Origin: Asterella californica
Taxonomy: Eukaryota; Streptophyta; Marchantiopsida; Marchantiales; Aytoniaceae
Direction: 5' to 3'
Length of the DNA: 64,000 nucleotides
Assembly: GCA_036924285.1 (NCBI GenBank)
Contig: JAYKYS010000009.1
Span: 10,230,001-10,294,000 of the forward strand
Shown here piece by piece: positions 11,296 to 22,551 of this stretch. How positions within the stretch are numbered: the stretch's first letter is position 1; the number at the start of each line of letters is the position of its first letter. The position numbers were made by a program, and so were the translations under genes. The notes beneath the pieces are model-generated. The model was given only the letters and a program-made list of their open reading frames with translations, did not search any database and had not been told where the DNA came from.

Positions 11296-12108
11296 CTAGG
11301 TTGTGACTTTAGGTGAAATCCTGAAAGCCCATAACACAGATGGCAATTTCGTGTCCCAATCATACGCATGGTTAACAGTTACCTTGTTCAGGATGTTACA
11401 CAGAAGACCGTTCGACTTCTCCGTCAGTCCATTCGCTTTTGGGTTGTATGGCGTCGTCTTTCTATGCTTAATCTTGAAGTATTGGGTCAGGAGGGAAATA
11501 GTCTCATTTAAGAAATGAGTACCCCTATCTGATACCAATTCTAGTGGACATCCGTACCTAGTGATGATGTTATGCCAAAGGAACCTGGCTACTACTGCGG
11601 CATCGTTCTTCCTTGTGGCCTCGCCTTCCACCATCTTGGTAGCATAGTCGGTAGCTATTAAGATATAACGTGCGTGCATTTTTCTTGCCACCGGGGCGAT
11701 AGGCCCCACAAAGTCGATCCCTCACTTTTCGAACGGAGCAAGCGGAAGAATGGGAGTAAGAGGCCACCTTGTCGTAGCTGTCGGTCTTCTCACCCTCTGG
11801 CACGCATCGCACTTCATGATCTCCTGAAAAGTGTCTTGGTACATGGTCGGCCACCAGTATCCGACATCTAACATCTTCTTCACTGTGGTTTTCAACCCGT
11901 AGTGACCCCCAGCATCTTCGTAGTGAAGACCTGTGATCACTGATTTAATCTCCGAAGGCTCAAGGCATCTCCTTAGCTTCTCGTCATGTCTCTTCCGAAA
12001 CAGGATATCCTGGAAGATGGCATAAGGACCTGCCTTGTGTAAGAAGACAGCCTTCTGCTCCGCATCCAATCCCTCAGGATACTGTTGGTCTTCCAAGAAC
12101 TTCCTCAA
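11296..12108 (-). pseudogene. Element A integrase: zinc-binding domain and DDE core
   Basis: Two frames (11722-12108 and 11296-11709) separated by one in-line stop. The first carries the HHCC zinc-binding domain: histidines in the HYEDAGGHYG segment and the CDACQ cysteines. The second has the catalytic DDE triad: D in ATDYAT (about 11650), D in SDRGTHF (about 11530), and E in GLTEKSN (about 11420). The core would insert element cDNA into host DNA. The triad is intact, so only the stops disable it. It overlaps the RNase H frame at 12105-12108 through a frameshift. Confidence 0.88.
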
Positions 12109-13427
12109 GTCCTTGAAGATCGACTCTTATGTGGAAGTCGCAAAGACTGGATCAGAAGATCTAGTCTCGTCTTCTGGGAAGCAGGCGGTACGCCCCCCTC
12201 AGATGAAAGTGTCTCTGCGAAAACTAAAAACAGCTTCTCGTCAAGGAACTCGTCTTCCACTTCATCTTCTCGTTGTTCCGTCTCTAATCTGGATAGATAG
12301 TCAGCATTAACATGCTGTCTTCCGGGCCTGTACTCAACTGTGTAAGTAAATTCCTGGAGTAGAAGAATCCACCTAGCTATCCTACCAGACAAATCTGCTT
12401 TCTTTACAAGATGTTTCAAAGAGAAATGATCCACATAGAAGACAAACGGGTTGGCTAGAAGATAGTGTCTAAACTTCCTACAGGAGTAAATCATGCCAAG
12501 ACACTCCCTTTCGGTTGTCGAATACTTCTTCTCTGCATCACTAAGTTGTCTTCCTGCGTAGTAGATGGGATAATCCTTCTTCTTCTCATCTTTCTGACTC
12601 AACACCACCCCTATGGCGAAAGCAGAAACATCCACATAGATATGGAAGACTCTTTCCCAATCAGGTGGCCTTAGGACAGGGGATTCCGACAGAAGCCTCT
12701 TCATTTCTTTGAATGCTTCCTGCTGCTCAGAAGACCAAACGTATGGTTCGTCCTTCTTCAGCAACTTAGTGAGTCTTCCTGCTACCTCTGCGTACCTGTC
12801 AATAAACCTCCTGTAGTATCCTACGTTGCCAAGGAAGCTTCTCAACTGAGTCAGGTTAGCAGGTGGGTGGAGTTTCAGGATGACTTCCACCTTAGCACAG
12901 TCGACTTCTCTACCTCTTCCGGAAATCCTATGTCCTAGCAAGATCCCCTCTGACATACCAAAGAAGCACTTCTCAGGGTGAAGAGCCAAACGATGTTCTC
13001 TACACTTCAGAAAACACTTCCTTAGAAATATCAAGTGGTCTTCTCGTGATCCAAACACACAAAAGTCATCCAAGAAAATCTCCATGAAAGTGCGAAGATA
13101 CTCCTTGAAGATTGTAATCATCAATCTCTGGAATGTGACGGGTGCGTTGCATAAACCAAACGGCATTTGCTTGTACGCGTACGTGCCCCAATCAGTAGTG
13201 AAAGTGGTTTTCGACTTGTCTTCCTCTCTGATTGAAACTTGGTTGTACCCAGAATACCCATCCAGGAAGCTGTAGAACTCATGCATGCTACCTGGTCTAA
13301 CACAAAGTCGGTGAATGGTAAAGGATGATGATCCTTCTTCGTGGCCAAGTTCAGCTTCCGGAAGTCCTGACACACTCGAATCTTCCCTGTCTGCTTCTTC
13401 GGCACGATGACAATAGGAGCTACCCAT
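12105..13427 (-). pseudogene. Element A reverse transcriptase (C-terminal half) and RNase H
   Basis: RT motifs in order: FLDGYSGYNQV, PFGLCNAPVTFQR, and catalytic FLDDF at about 13065-13080 (the YxDD box; FLDD is a normal Ty3 variant). Then the connection domain, and RNase H with VDVSAFAIG, TERE, FYVDH and NADYLSR, covering the acidic residues of that fold. The protein copies element RNA into DNA and removes the RNA strand. It joins the preceding frame through a frameshift near 13270-13300, and its far end is shifted relative to integrase at about 12105. Confidence 0.9.
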
Positions 13428-15442
13428 TCACTGCTAAGTACTGGGAAGATGACTCCTTCCTTCAGGTATTGGTCGATCTGGTCCTTCACCAGAGACGAGT
13501 ACTTGGGGTTGAGCCGATACTGCCTCTGCCGTGCAGGAACAATGCCCTCCAGCAAATCAATCCGATGTTCTCCCAGCTCTCGAGGTATGCCCTTCATGTC
13601 TTCTATGGTCCAGGCGGAGACATCCTGGAACTCCGTCAGAAGTTCTCGAAAGTCTTCCAATTGCTGGCCCTCGATCACCTTGGAAAGCTTCAGCTTCTTC
13701 CCAGGAGCAACCTCCATCTCTTGAAGATCATCCGGGTTTACCATTCCTTCAGTGTGACTGTACTCACTGGCACCAAAGTATTCCGGTTTGGGAGCTTCTT
13801 CTGGTTCCGATTCGTCTTCTGGAAGACCAACTGTCGGATCTTTCGAAAGGAAGACGATACTTTCGTCTTCTGGAAGACCAACTGTCGGATCTTCCGAAGG
13901 GAAGACGATATTTTCGTCTTCTGGAAACTCTTCTTCCGCAGTCTCGTAGCACTCAATGTATCCACATATCACATCTTCTGCTCTCTCTGCTACTTCTGTA
14001 GTACACAAGTTATTCACCACAAACTCATTATACCGTTCATCACTGTCAGAAGACGCAACTGAGTCTTCTGAAGTGTACCCCTCTGTTGTAGACGGAGTTT
14101 CACCTTGGTGTCCAATCTTGATCCAAGGAAGCGAGACCTTAGTCTTCTCACTTGGCTTGGGTGTAGGATTGGGAAATCTCAAACGATGTCTTCTCCAGTC
14201 GGTATTTACATTTGCAGCATACAGCCATGGTCTTCCTATCAACACCTGATATCCAACCTTAGCTACAGGTCGCAAAATGATGTAAGTGAGATAAAAAGAT
14301 ACTCCACCAATTACCGTCAAGACATCTTTCAGTTGCCCCAAAGGTCGTCTTCTGGTCTGGTCCGCCGTCCTGAGGATTCTCGGTGTAGGCTGGAACTCAG
14401 TGAAGCCTAGGGCATGCGACGTTTCTTCAGTCATGATGTTAACTCCGGAGCCGGAATCAATGGGTACCTTCTTCAGAAGACAGCCATGGATCTCCATATC
14501 AAGTTCTGGGGCTCCCAAGTCCTCATGCTCTATCCTTAGGATCGGGGTGCTCTTGGGAAGTTTAGCTGTCCTCCTCTTCCTCGATCCTCGAAGCACAGAT
14601 TGTAATAACTTCCTGTAACCAGCGTTGTCATCCAACAGCTGTTGGAAGGTTACATCCGCCTTCTGATTCCACAAGTCTCGCAAGAAGTCGTAAGGAGATC
14701 TTTTCAGAAGAGTGACTGGTGTTTCCAACAGAGAAGATGTAGTGGCTGCTTCCTTGGGTGAAAGACCAGATGAATGTCTTCTCTCGACCGGGGGCTGTTC
14801 TCGTGAGACAGGTGTTGCCGTAGTCGGTGTAGGAAGTTGTTGTACTATCTTCCGTCTCTTCTCCAGCTCTTCTTGCATGATCGCTTCAACTTCTTGTCTA
14901 ATGTCAGGAGCAAAGTACTTCGGATCTTCTCGGTCGTAAGTAGGAGAAGACGGCCGCTCAAGAAAAGATGACCTCTCCTTTCGCTGCTTCTTCTTCTTGA
15001 TCTCCTTCTGACGAGATTCTAACTTCCCCTTGCTTCTGGTACTTACCTTGAACACCGCTTCATCCAAGACTTCTTCGGGAGACCAACTGTCTGAATCCGG
15101 GCTAGGGCTCTTAACAGTGTCATCCGTCAAAGTGAAAGAAGAAGTTGCCTCAAGTAACTTCGTCTTCTGAGCTGCAATCGTCTTCTGCAGCTGAGGTTCC
15201 TTTCCTTCGCGCTTCCCGGGGTCTGGTTCGTCTCCCTCGATATGGAGACAATCCGTACAACCCCCAGGATCTTCCTCTTCTACCGTGATGTGCTGTACCA
15301 CTGCTAACTCGAGTTTAGAAGTTGATGTGGCTTCTGCAGGAGGCGTGGTATCTGCAAATCTAACCATTTGCCGTGGTCGTAAGGTCTGAGGACAATTTCC
15401 TGTGAAATGACCGGCTTCCTTACAGTTCCCACACAAAGGCAC
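13290..15442 (-). pseudogene. Element A nucleocapsid end, protease and RT N-terminus
   Basis: A long open stretch (773 codons to 13121; the last about 55 are out of frame). It opens with a zinc knuckle, CGNCKEAGHFTGNC (CX2CX4HX4C). A long acidic, basic and serine-rich linker follows, then an aspartic protease with the active site DSGSG at about 14445-14460 (residue about 328) and downstream GRPWLY. Then an acidic linker with a 17-residue tandem repeat (plus coordinates 13811-13920), and the RT fingers with RVCQDFRKLN near 13380. The protease would cut the Gag-Pol precursor. Confidence 0.88.
13811..13920 (-). repeat. 51-bp in-frame tandem repeat in element A pol
   Basis: Units of 51 bases begin at 13811 and 13862, with a partial third at 13913, so 17 codons are repeated in frame in the protease-RT linker (EDPTVGLP in each unit). 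Each unit carries several GAAGAC/GTCTTC hexamers, suggesting that the microrepeat seeded the duplication. Confidence 0.8.
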
Positions 15443-15481
15443 TTGCCCAATCTGTCTTCTCAGATGAGGACAGGTGGACCA

Positions 15482-16156
15482 TCAGTGTCCTATCTCTCCA
15501 CAATTATTGCACGCTCCAGGAAGAGGGTTAAGCGATCGTTGTGATGAAGAAGGTTGCCAGGGCGTCCTGGTCTGTACATTGCTAGCTCTATCCCTAGGTA
15601 CATAACGATTATATTGGGCGGGAGGCGTAGGCATGAAGGGTTGTATCGTCTCGATCCTATAGCAAGTTTCCCCACTGGGATCGTGTAGATATCCCTCATC
15701 GTCTTCTTCCCATCCTGCCCAGTTGACAGCTTGGTCCTGCGTACACTGATCTCTGGTGTGTCCGGAAGAGTTACAAAGGTTGCACCAAAGGTTTGGCCGG
15801 GAAGCCGTAGGTTGCTTCCGCTTGTCCTTCTGTTTCAGAAGATGAACTTTCAGGTCGGCAAACTGCTTCAGAACCTCATCGAGGCGGGGATCAGGTGCAG
15901 ACTGTATGATCTGAGTTTGAGGCATCTTCTGCACAACTTCCTCCCTTGCTCGCGTCTTCTCCTTCTTCTTCTTCCGCGTCTTCTTCTCTTGTTCAGATTC
16001 GGATTCTGAACTTTCGACAGTAGACTCTTCAGAAGTAGAGGATGCTTTCGAATCACTGTTATCAGTTTCAGTGGACTTGGACTTCCTCTTGGACTTCCTA
16101 GAAGACTTCTTTGACTTCTTGGACTTCTTCGAGGTCTTCCCTCTGTCTTTCGTCAT
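15482..16156 (-). pseudogene. Element A Gag C-terminal / nucleocapsid segment
   Basis: Starts with a very basic K/S-rich stretch (KKSKKSSRKSKRKSK), then an acidic serine run and a second basic block. It then has a canonical zinc knuckle CNLCNSSGHTRDQC (CX2CX4HX4C, about 15745-15787). A further CNNCGEIGH is cut by a stop at 15482-15484 and would continue into the frame at 15442, which carries a third knuckle. Three knuckles in a row are plausible for a Ty3 nucleocapsid that packages RNA. The gene is frameshifted from the Gag domain upstream at about 16160-16205. Confidence 0.8.
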
Positions 16157-16204
16157 ATTCCGAGTGATGCTCGAGGTTTCATACTGCTCGGCATGCTTCT
16201 GTAC

Positions 16205-17485
16205 CTATGCTAAATCATCACCTCCTCCTCTTCTACAGTACAATTCCATATCCTGAGACAATCCTCCCAAGTACCAGTCCACGGATTGCTGAGCACAGTA
16301 ACCGGGTCTTCCTTGGTTCTGAGGGATGTGATCCAGGAGGTCTTCAAACCTCTCGGTGTAATCCCGCAGTGTCTCTTTCTTCTTCCGTTCGAGTCTCTGA
16401 AGTTCTATGAGGGTCATACGATCATAGCCCACTCCTCTGAACCTCTTCAGAAAAGCTGCCTTCAGAGTAGCCCAAGCGGCCATTACTACACCATCATCCA
16501 ACATCTTACTCATCCATTTCCTTCCCTTCCCTACGATCAAACTAGGAAATACACGGAGTCTGTCAACATCAGCTTCTTCCTTGTTGGATCGAGAGATGGT
16601 CTCGAACATCGTGATGAAGTCGTCCGCGTCAGCATCATCGTCGTACGGATGGTACTTCTGCCGAGTATGGGAAGCCATGTTGACTGCCGGCTGGTGCGAC
16701 TGCCAACTTCTTTCTCCCTCAGGTCCAGGTGGTGGAGATGGTCTTCTCGAAGGTCTAGGCCTATCTGAATCACGAAGGTCGTCTTCTGAGTCAGAACTAC
16801 TGTCACTGCTATCTTCCGAGACGTCTGGATCGATCTCCTCCAGTCTTCCCTCACCTTGAGAAGCTTCTTCCGCACTTGGGAAGACGTCTTCCGAGTAACC
16901 AGTACCAAAATCTACTTTATACACGTGATCACCCGGTTGGCTTCTGTCTTCGTCAAAGATTATGCTCGAGATGGAAGGCTCTTCCAACTCTACTGATCGG
17001 ATCTTCCTGAGCTCTTCTTCTTTCTTTTGGTGTCTCAGGGATATCCGCTGCTCTCTAGAAGCGGTTCGCTGGGGTGAATTTATCCTCTCAGGATCTTTAC
17101 CCGTGCGTCTTCTGCTTCTACCCGCTCGAGTACTCAGCAGTTCTTCCTCCGAGTCGGACTCCGATCTTGAATGAATGAGGGAGATGGGTGTCCTAGGTAC
17201 ACATCTAGGACCCATCTTCCTCGGTGGCGTGGCGTCTTCCGACCCACTAGACTCGTCTTCCCTCACCAAAAGCGTCTTCTGGTGAGAGCCGGGCCTCAGC
17301 TGTGGCATCAGAGTGGGAAGGGGAGTTGCGGCTGCGGCTCGATCATCGTCTTCCGAGGTCTCTTCCTTCTCCTCCTGTTGCCCTGTTGGCCCATACTCTG
17401 CCAACTGATCTCTCCTAAGATCCCCCATGGCTACGTACAAGTAGCAGAGGAAAGGTGTCAAGTGTCCTCCCGCCGGGGTACCCAA
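16205..17485 (-). pseudogene. Element A Gag (capsid region)
   Basis: A 426-residue frame. Residues 1-115 are shared with B1 (LTPFLCYLYV, then an acidic stretch and HQKTLLVREDESSG). A D/S/E-rich linker follows, then a retrotransposon Gag domain: YDDDADADDFITMFE, an AAWATLKAAFLKRF segment and ETLRDYTERFEDLLDHIP, characteristic of the family that builds the virus-like particle. It ends in GGGDDLA, just before the nucleocapsid frame. One base appears missing at about 17487 compared with B1, separating it from the leader ORF. Confidence 0.88.
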
Positions 17486-17490
17486 GTACG

Positions 17491-18048
17491 CTAGCTCATC
17501 TGTACATAGTTGTGGATGTATGCGCCCCAGTAGATGGGTACTCGTTTATCCCATACTGCTTCCAGGAAGTCTACGTCTTGATCTCCTAGGTACCTCATCT
17601 TCTGCGCCTTCCCCTTGGGGAAGAGATGCAGAAACAGCTTCGCCAGAAGTCGCTTCTTCGGCTCTCGGTAAGATTCGATCTTCCACCCATTCCTACCCTG
17701 CTTGTCTTCCACGAAAAGACAGGTGGTGCTCCCAGGTACATGCCATGTACTCACGACCCTGGGCAAAACCTTCTTCTCAAACCAATACCCTCGGTCCTCG
17801 GAGTCCGGTCTGTGGAAAGCCCTGCGCCACCAATCTTCAGTCCAGGAAGATGGTCTTCCTCGAGCTACTCCTGCCTTCGCAGGTTCACGGTTGCGAGGTG
17901 GTAAAACTACCCACACCTCCTCCAGAAGTCCCTGATCGGCGAGGTTCCAATCCCACAGGAAGAAGTGGAGACCCAACTCCTTGAGGAAAGGAGTGGCCTC
18001 GGCCAATTCTGCCACTGGTAACACCAAGCCTCGCGGATGCATCGTCAT
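17491..18048 (-). CDS. Element A leader ORF, 185 residues, unknown function
   Basis: Complete frame starting MTMHPRGLV 12 bases after LTR1d. It is the best preserved of three copies and has no stop until the one-base deletion at its end. Features: N-terminal amphipathic ELAEATPFLKELG, FLWDWNL, tryptophan-rich EDWWRRAF, and a C-terminal segment DVDFLEAVWDKRVPIYWG that in B1 leads in frame into Gag. Such an ORF between the 5' LTR and Gag is unusual for Ty3 elements. The W/L pattern faintly recalls plant mobile domain proteins, but I cannot support that from motifs alone. It may be an N-terminal extension of Gag. Confidence 0.6.
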   Translation of the reverse strand: MTMHPRGLVLPVAELAEATPFLKELGLHFFLWDWNLADQGLLEEVWVVLPPRNREPAKAGVARGRPSSWTEDWWRRAFHRPDSEDRGYWFEKKVLPRVVSTWHVPGSTTCLFVEDKQGRNGWKIESYREPKKRLLAKLFLHLFPKGKAQKMRYLGDQDVDFLEAVWDKRVPIYWGAYIHNYVQMS

Positions 18049-18059
18049 ACTGGAAGATC

Positions 18060-20009
18060 TGTTGCACTAAGCCACAAGCACCTACTATGAGCTGAAGGCT
18101 CAGTCCTTCCCAAGTGCCCACAGTCTAGCTTCTACTTCTCAGAAGACGAAAACTAGTCTTCCAGAAGATAGCTACTCCGTCTTCCGGGATTCTAACAGTA
18201 CTTCCTAGATAGCTCTCGTCTTCCGAGCTATATCTAAACAATCCTATCTAAGCAAGGCCTCGCATGGATTACAAAGAAGACAACCCACCTTGCATTACAT
18301 CCTACAGAAGATACAAGATTTTGCGAAACATAAAGTGCATAACAGGTTCGGAAGATGGTTGCGGGCTCCTGCGGTGACAGTGGCCTCTGGGAAGACACCC
18401 GGGACAGCTTCCGATTCAATGTCTTCCTCGGAAGACTTCCCGAAGTCAGGCTTCCCTTCACTGGTCTCACCTGTCTTGTCTTCCTACGTGCAATCTATCC
18501 TCACAACAGACTCAAGACAATTGCACTCTGTTCTTCTGACTTCTCACCTCTCATACGCACTCAGAAGAAGCTTGCTGCTCGGTGGGAAGACATGACCCTC
18601 GACCATTCTCTCCAGATTCTGCCAGCAAGTATTCTCACGACTCTCTCCTAAGTTTGGGAAGAAGAAGGAATGGTTGCTATGGGTCGGACAGAAGAGACCC
18701 GAAATGGACCCTCACGTCTTCTCGCTCATTTTGCCAGCCTTTCAGTCTTCTAGTCTCTCTAGGAAGATGTGGAGTTGAGAAGCTTGGAAGACCGGGAGGC
18801 AAAGGCCTAGTTCCCGACTTCCAACTTCTCGAAATAACAAAACAACTCACCACACCACTCGGGATTCGTACCAAGCCTCTCTTAACACAAAAGCAACACA
18901 AATCCACTCTTGATACGAATTGGTTCTAGTCGACTTCCGAAGACAGTCTTCCGAAGACAGTCTTCCGAAGACAGTCAAGTTTAAGAAGCATCTATGAAGA
19001 GTCTTTTGTTCGAGGTTTCGGGGGTAGAGAGGTAGTAGGATAGGGAAATGGATAGCTGGGATCGTCAATTTGGGAACGATGGGTAGGGAAGCTCGAATTG
19101 AACTTAGGAAGAAGTAGGAAGATGTCTTGACAGAAATTGAGCAGCGCTTCCGCACCCAATGTCTCAATAGAAGGAATGGAGGTGGGGGTAATCGATCAGG
19201 CTGCCTGCAAACAACCAGGGAAGCGCGGGGAATACCAGACAAAGGCGAGAAGAAGTGGGAAGGGGAAAGAACGTGAGAAGAACCTCTACAGTCTTCTTCT
19301 GTTTCTCAAGTTGCCTTCGACCTCCCGCGCGCTTGTGGCTCTGGTCCTAGCTCCAACGCGACTTCACACGGCTGCTTCCGCTTGTTCAATTCCCGGCCAC
19401 GCCTCAATTTCACCTTTGATTCTACTCAGCTACTCTCCAATGTCAGCGTCCCGGGAGCTCACAGAAACGCCTTTGCTCCCTGCCTTCCGCGCTTCAACAA
19501 TTTGGTCGCGCCCTTCGCCTAGCTGCCAACTGGTCCTCACCTCGCTCGCTTTCCTCTCTTGATTTCCTCTCTCGCGAAGCTCACTCTCACGATCTTCTCA
19601 AGCGCACTATGCTGCGGGAAGTTGGAATGCGCTAATGCGCATCTTCCCCGCAGATTAGGGTTTCGACCCTAGATGACCTACCTAACCTACCTACCTGTTC
19701 GGTGCAACCCAGTAGGTACAACTACTTCTTTACTGAAAAAGCCGTGGTTAGGCCTTCGCGGTCGCTGTCTTCCAGAAGATGGATGTCTTCCGCCGTCTTC
19801 CGTCATCCGAAGACGCAATTGAGAAGACGCTCTTCCGAAGATGGTCGTCTTCCGAAGAAGTCAACTTATTATTACAAACCGCTCGTAAGATCATCTTCCT
19901 GCTAAGGAAGACGTAACCTTAAGTAACAACGCTTCTTCAGTTATACAAACAAGTTATTAATCATAAAAATTTTAAAAATTCGTGAATCCTGTAATTTGTG
20001 GGCACCACA
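18060..20009 (-). mobile_element. LTR1 copy d (5' LTR of element A)
   Basis: Direct repeat of LTR1c with TG..CA ends. A 14-base unit containing GTCTTC and GAAGAC head to head is repeated in tandem at 18940-18985. The bases after its GCAACA end (18059 downwards, GATCTTCCAG) should hold the primer binding site, but I see no clear match to the usual initiator-Met primer site. At 20009/20010 it abuts the B2 coiled-coil ORF. Confidence 0.85.
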
Positions 20010-20994
20010 GGGCCAGAAGAAGGCAGAAGCACTGGAAGCTGACCTTCACATCACGTAGAAGCTCGCAGCCAAGTTCAAGGAAGAAGCAGCCGCTTCTACC
20101 AAGGAGTTGGTGCAGCTTCAGGAAAGCAACCAGGAGTTACAAGCACGCTTGCAGCAGCGCGATCAGGAGCTTCTCCGAGTGCGGGAGAAGATCACCGCCC
20201 TCGCAGAGGAGAAGACGACATGGAAGACGCAGCGGGAAGCCCCAGAAGCGCGAGTGGAAGCCGAGAGGACGCAGCGGGAAGCAGGGGAAGCTCGTGCGCA
20301 GGAAATGCTAACACAGTCGGTGGAGGCGTTTCGGAAGAAGTTCAACTTCACCGCGGGTAGGAAGTTGCTTACCCTGGCTAGAGGATGGGACAACGAGTCC
20401 AAGACAATGTTGGTGGAATGCAGGAAAAGCATGTTCAGATATTTGGATCGGCAGATAGAAAGAGTGAAGACACTCTATGGTCTTCTCTCGCTTCCGACAC
20501 CCGCAACTGTATCTTCCCAAGTCCCAGCACCATCGACTGGATCCGAACTGGAGAAGGAGGAGTTCGACCTCGCTGTGCACTTGGTAGTGACAGCGTTGGA
20601 AGCCAAGAAGACTCCGGAAGAAGCCCCGGAAGACAAGATGTCTTCTGGAAGACAGCAAGACGAGCCGTCTTCCCAGGTATTCCGTGTGGGGGAAGCAACT
20701 TCCCCGGACCCCTATGAGGTCGCCATGGTCCCTAGTGCCGCACCAATGTCTCAGAAGAGCGAGGAAGCACCACCCGACTCCGCTTCTCAGAAGACGCTTC
20801 CGTCTTCCGAAGCCGAAGCAGAAGCCAAGGAAGAAGCAGCAGCAGCGACAGCAGGGCCAGCGAAGAACGAGGAGGAGGAAGCCACCTCAGTGTTACCCGA
20901 GGTGTTCGCAGGACTTGCTAACTTATCAAAAGCCGCATTAGGAGTTCCGGTAGGAGCAGACCAAGTAGGGATTGCCACCGAGCAATCAGAGTAG
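20010..20994 (+). pseudogene. Element B2 coiled-coil ORF, 3' part
   Basis: Plus-strand homologue of the B1 ORF at 6496-7490; the open frame begins at 20107, but homology begins at 20010, where LTR1d cuts it. It shows the NQELQARLQQRDQE heptad-like start, repeated TQREA units, a conserved FTAGRKLLTLARGW block, then an acidic A/E/S/P-rich tail ending ATEQSE at 20994. Together with 2573-4888 it probably forms the remains of one B2 element, split by a 15.1-kb block in the opposite orientation. It is open over 295 codons, longer than B1's unbroken part. Molecular function unknown. Confidence 0.65.
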
Positions 20995-21064
20995 ATAGTA
21001 ACCGACGTTGACATCCCAATTTAGTAGGACCGAACATACTATCTTAAGGGTGACAGCTTTTCAG

Positions 21065-22551
21065 TGTAAAATTAGTTAGGATACCATGTGACAGCATAGG
21101 TAGCGTAGGAAACAACAAGGTGGATGGCTAATCACGCAGGGAATTGGCTTGCATGTGGGTTGGCAGTCTTCTGACAGCGCCCATCTCTCTCTGGTGGTCG
21201 TCTCCTCTGTTCTCTCGTGGTAGACAGCATAAGTAGGAGCGAAGAGTAGAACTTACACACACATTAGAGACGAGACACATGACATACAGTCTTCACACAC
21301 TACACCCGAATGTTTGAGACATACGAATAGACTGGGATTATACCGGAGGGGTCTGCATGTTCGTTTTTAGCAGTGGGTCGAAGATGTAGATAGAGGTAGT
21401 GCACAGTTTAGGAACAGAGAACGGCATCCTCGTGCAGTCCTGTTGTCTAGACTGGTGTGTCGAGGAGTAGGCACAGTAAGTAGAGGGAGCGAGCTTCCCA
21501 ACATCTATATACCTTCTTCTCGGGGAATGGATTGCTGATTTGAGTGCAGAAGCTTTGCTCGTGGCTATTGGGTAGTGGGTTCCTTGAATTTACTCCCAAT
21601 TGTGCATGGGAAGTGTCCTTCTTGAGTGACGGTGACTGTCAGCAGTGGTGGAAGTGCAGCTTGGCTCGTCCAGTGGAGCACTTAAGATCCGCGTACGGAT
21701 GGTCTGATGGGTAAGAGATCTCAGATGACAGAGTAGCAGGAGCAGCGAAGAGAAGAAGAAAGAAGCCTTCTTCCCACCCCAGAAGACGACATCCTCAAGT
21801 AGAAGACGATGTAACTGTACGCACGTTTGTTGTCTTCCTCCCCAAACTATTACAAGCAGGGATGGCTTGTTAGTCAGGATCCGGACTAGAAGCCTGTCGG
21901 AATCTTAATTTCTCCTTTTTATCTTGTTTTCTCTTGTTTGGATTTCCCCTTCTTCTTCATCTTCTCTCATCTTCCCCATCTTCTTACCTTCTTCTAGTGA
22001 GCTTCCGAGACTTCTATTGAGCTTCCGTGAAGGTGAATGTCGTTGTAGTGCTGCAGGAAGACCATTTCCGTAGGCAGAAGCCTGGGAAGGCTACAGGGGG
22101 CATACACCCTATGATTAATCTAACCCGTTGGAATGTGAGTGCGAGAGTAAGGTGTAAACAGCCGTACTAGTCGACTTCTGCGAAGCAGGACAGTCTTCTG
22201 GAGGTGTGAGAAGCCGAGTTGAACCCCCAGAAGCCGAGAATTGCTTCGGGAAGACGGTACTGAGGAGACCGGAAGAAGTGACCTGGAAGCAGAAAGAGTG
22301 TGTTCTCGAGCTTCTCTGTGAATAGTTGTGTGATATTTTAGTTAGTAGTTGTTTGTTTAGGTCCAGAGCACATTTTGGTGAGTCTGGAAGACGTGGGGTT
22401 TTGTGAGAAGACGGGATTTCTAGGCAAAACCTGTGTGTTTGTGTGTTTGAACAGATCTTAGAACTTAGAGCAGCGTTACTTGTGTAAATCCTCTGTGGGA
22501 ACGATATCTTGTATACTAAATGGGCAAAAGGAGTAATCCTGCGACACTACA
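21065..22551 (+). mobile_element. Putative LTR-like 3' terminal region of element B2 (LTRx copy 2)
   Basis: Reverse-complementary to 4889-6422, about 1.5 kb, from TGTAAAATTAG to CACTACA. It lies 70 bases downstream of the coiled-coil ORF after AAGGGTGACAG. Both copies end at the same terminal bases although their flanks differ, so this end is a real element terminus. The caveats are as for copy 1. It is rich in GAAGAC-type hexamers, like the rest of the A/B family. Confidence 0.45.

Larger units (their letters stand above)
8825..20009 (-). mobile_element. Element A: autonomous Ty3/gypsy retrotransposon
   Basis: Minus-strand element of about 11.2 kb. The order from 20009 downwards is LTR1d, leader ORF, Gag, nucleocapsid with zinc knuckles, protease, RT, RNase H, integrase, polypurine tract and LTR1c. 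RT before integrase places it in Ty3/gypsy (Metaviridae-type). LTRs are 1950 and 1987 bases. The coding region is broken by several frameshifts and stops, so this copy is dead, although the catalytic residues are still readable. Its 5' LTR abuts the coiled-coil ORF of B2 at 20010 without a target-site duplication I can match, consistent with later rearrangement. Confidence 0.85.

Noticed and set aside
16581..16859. Plus-strand ORFs opposite element A gag
   Set aside because: Antisense shadows of a frame with clear Gag motifs.
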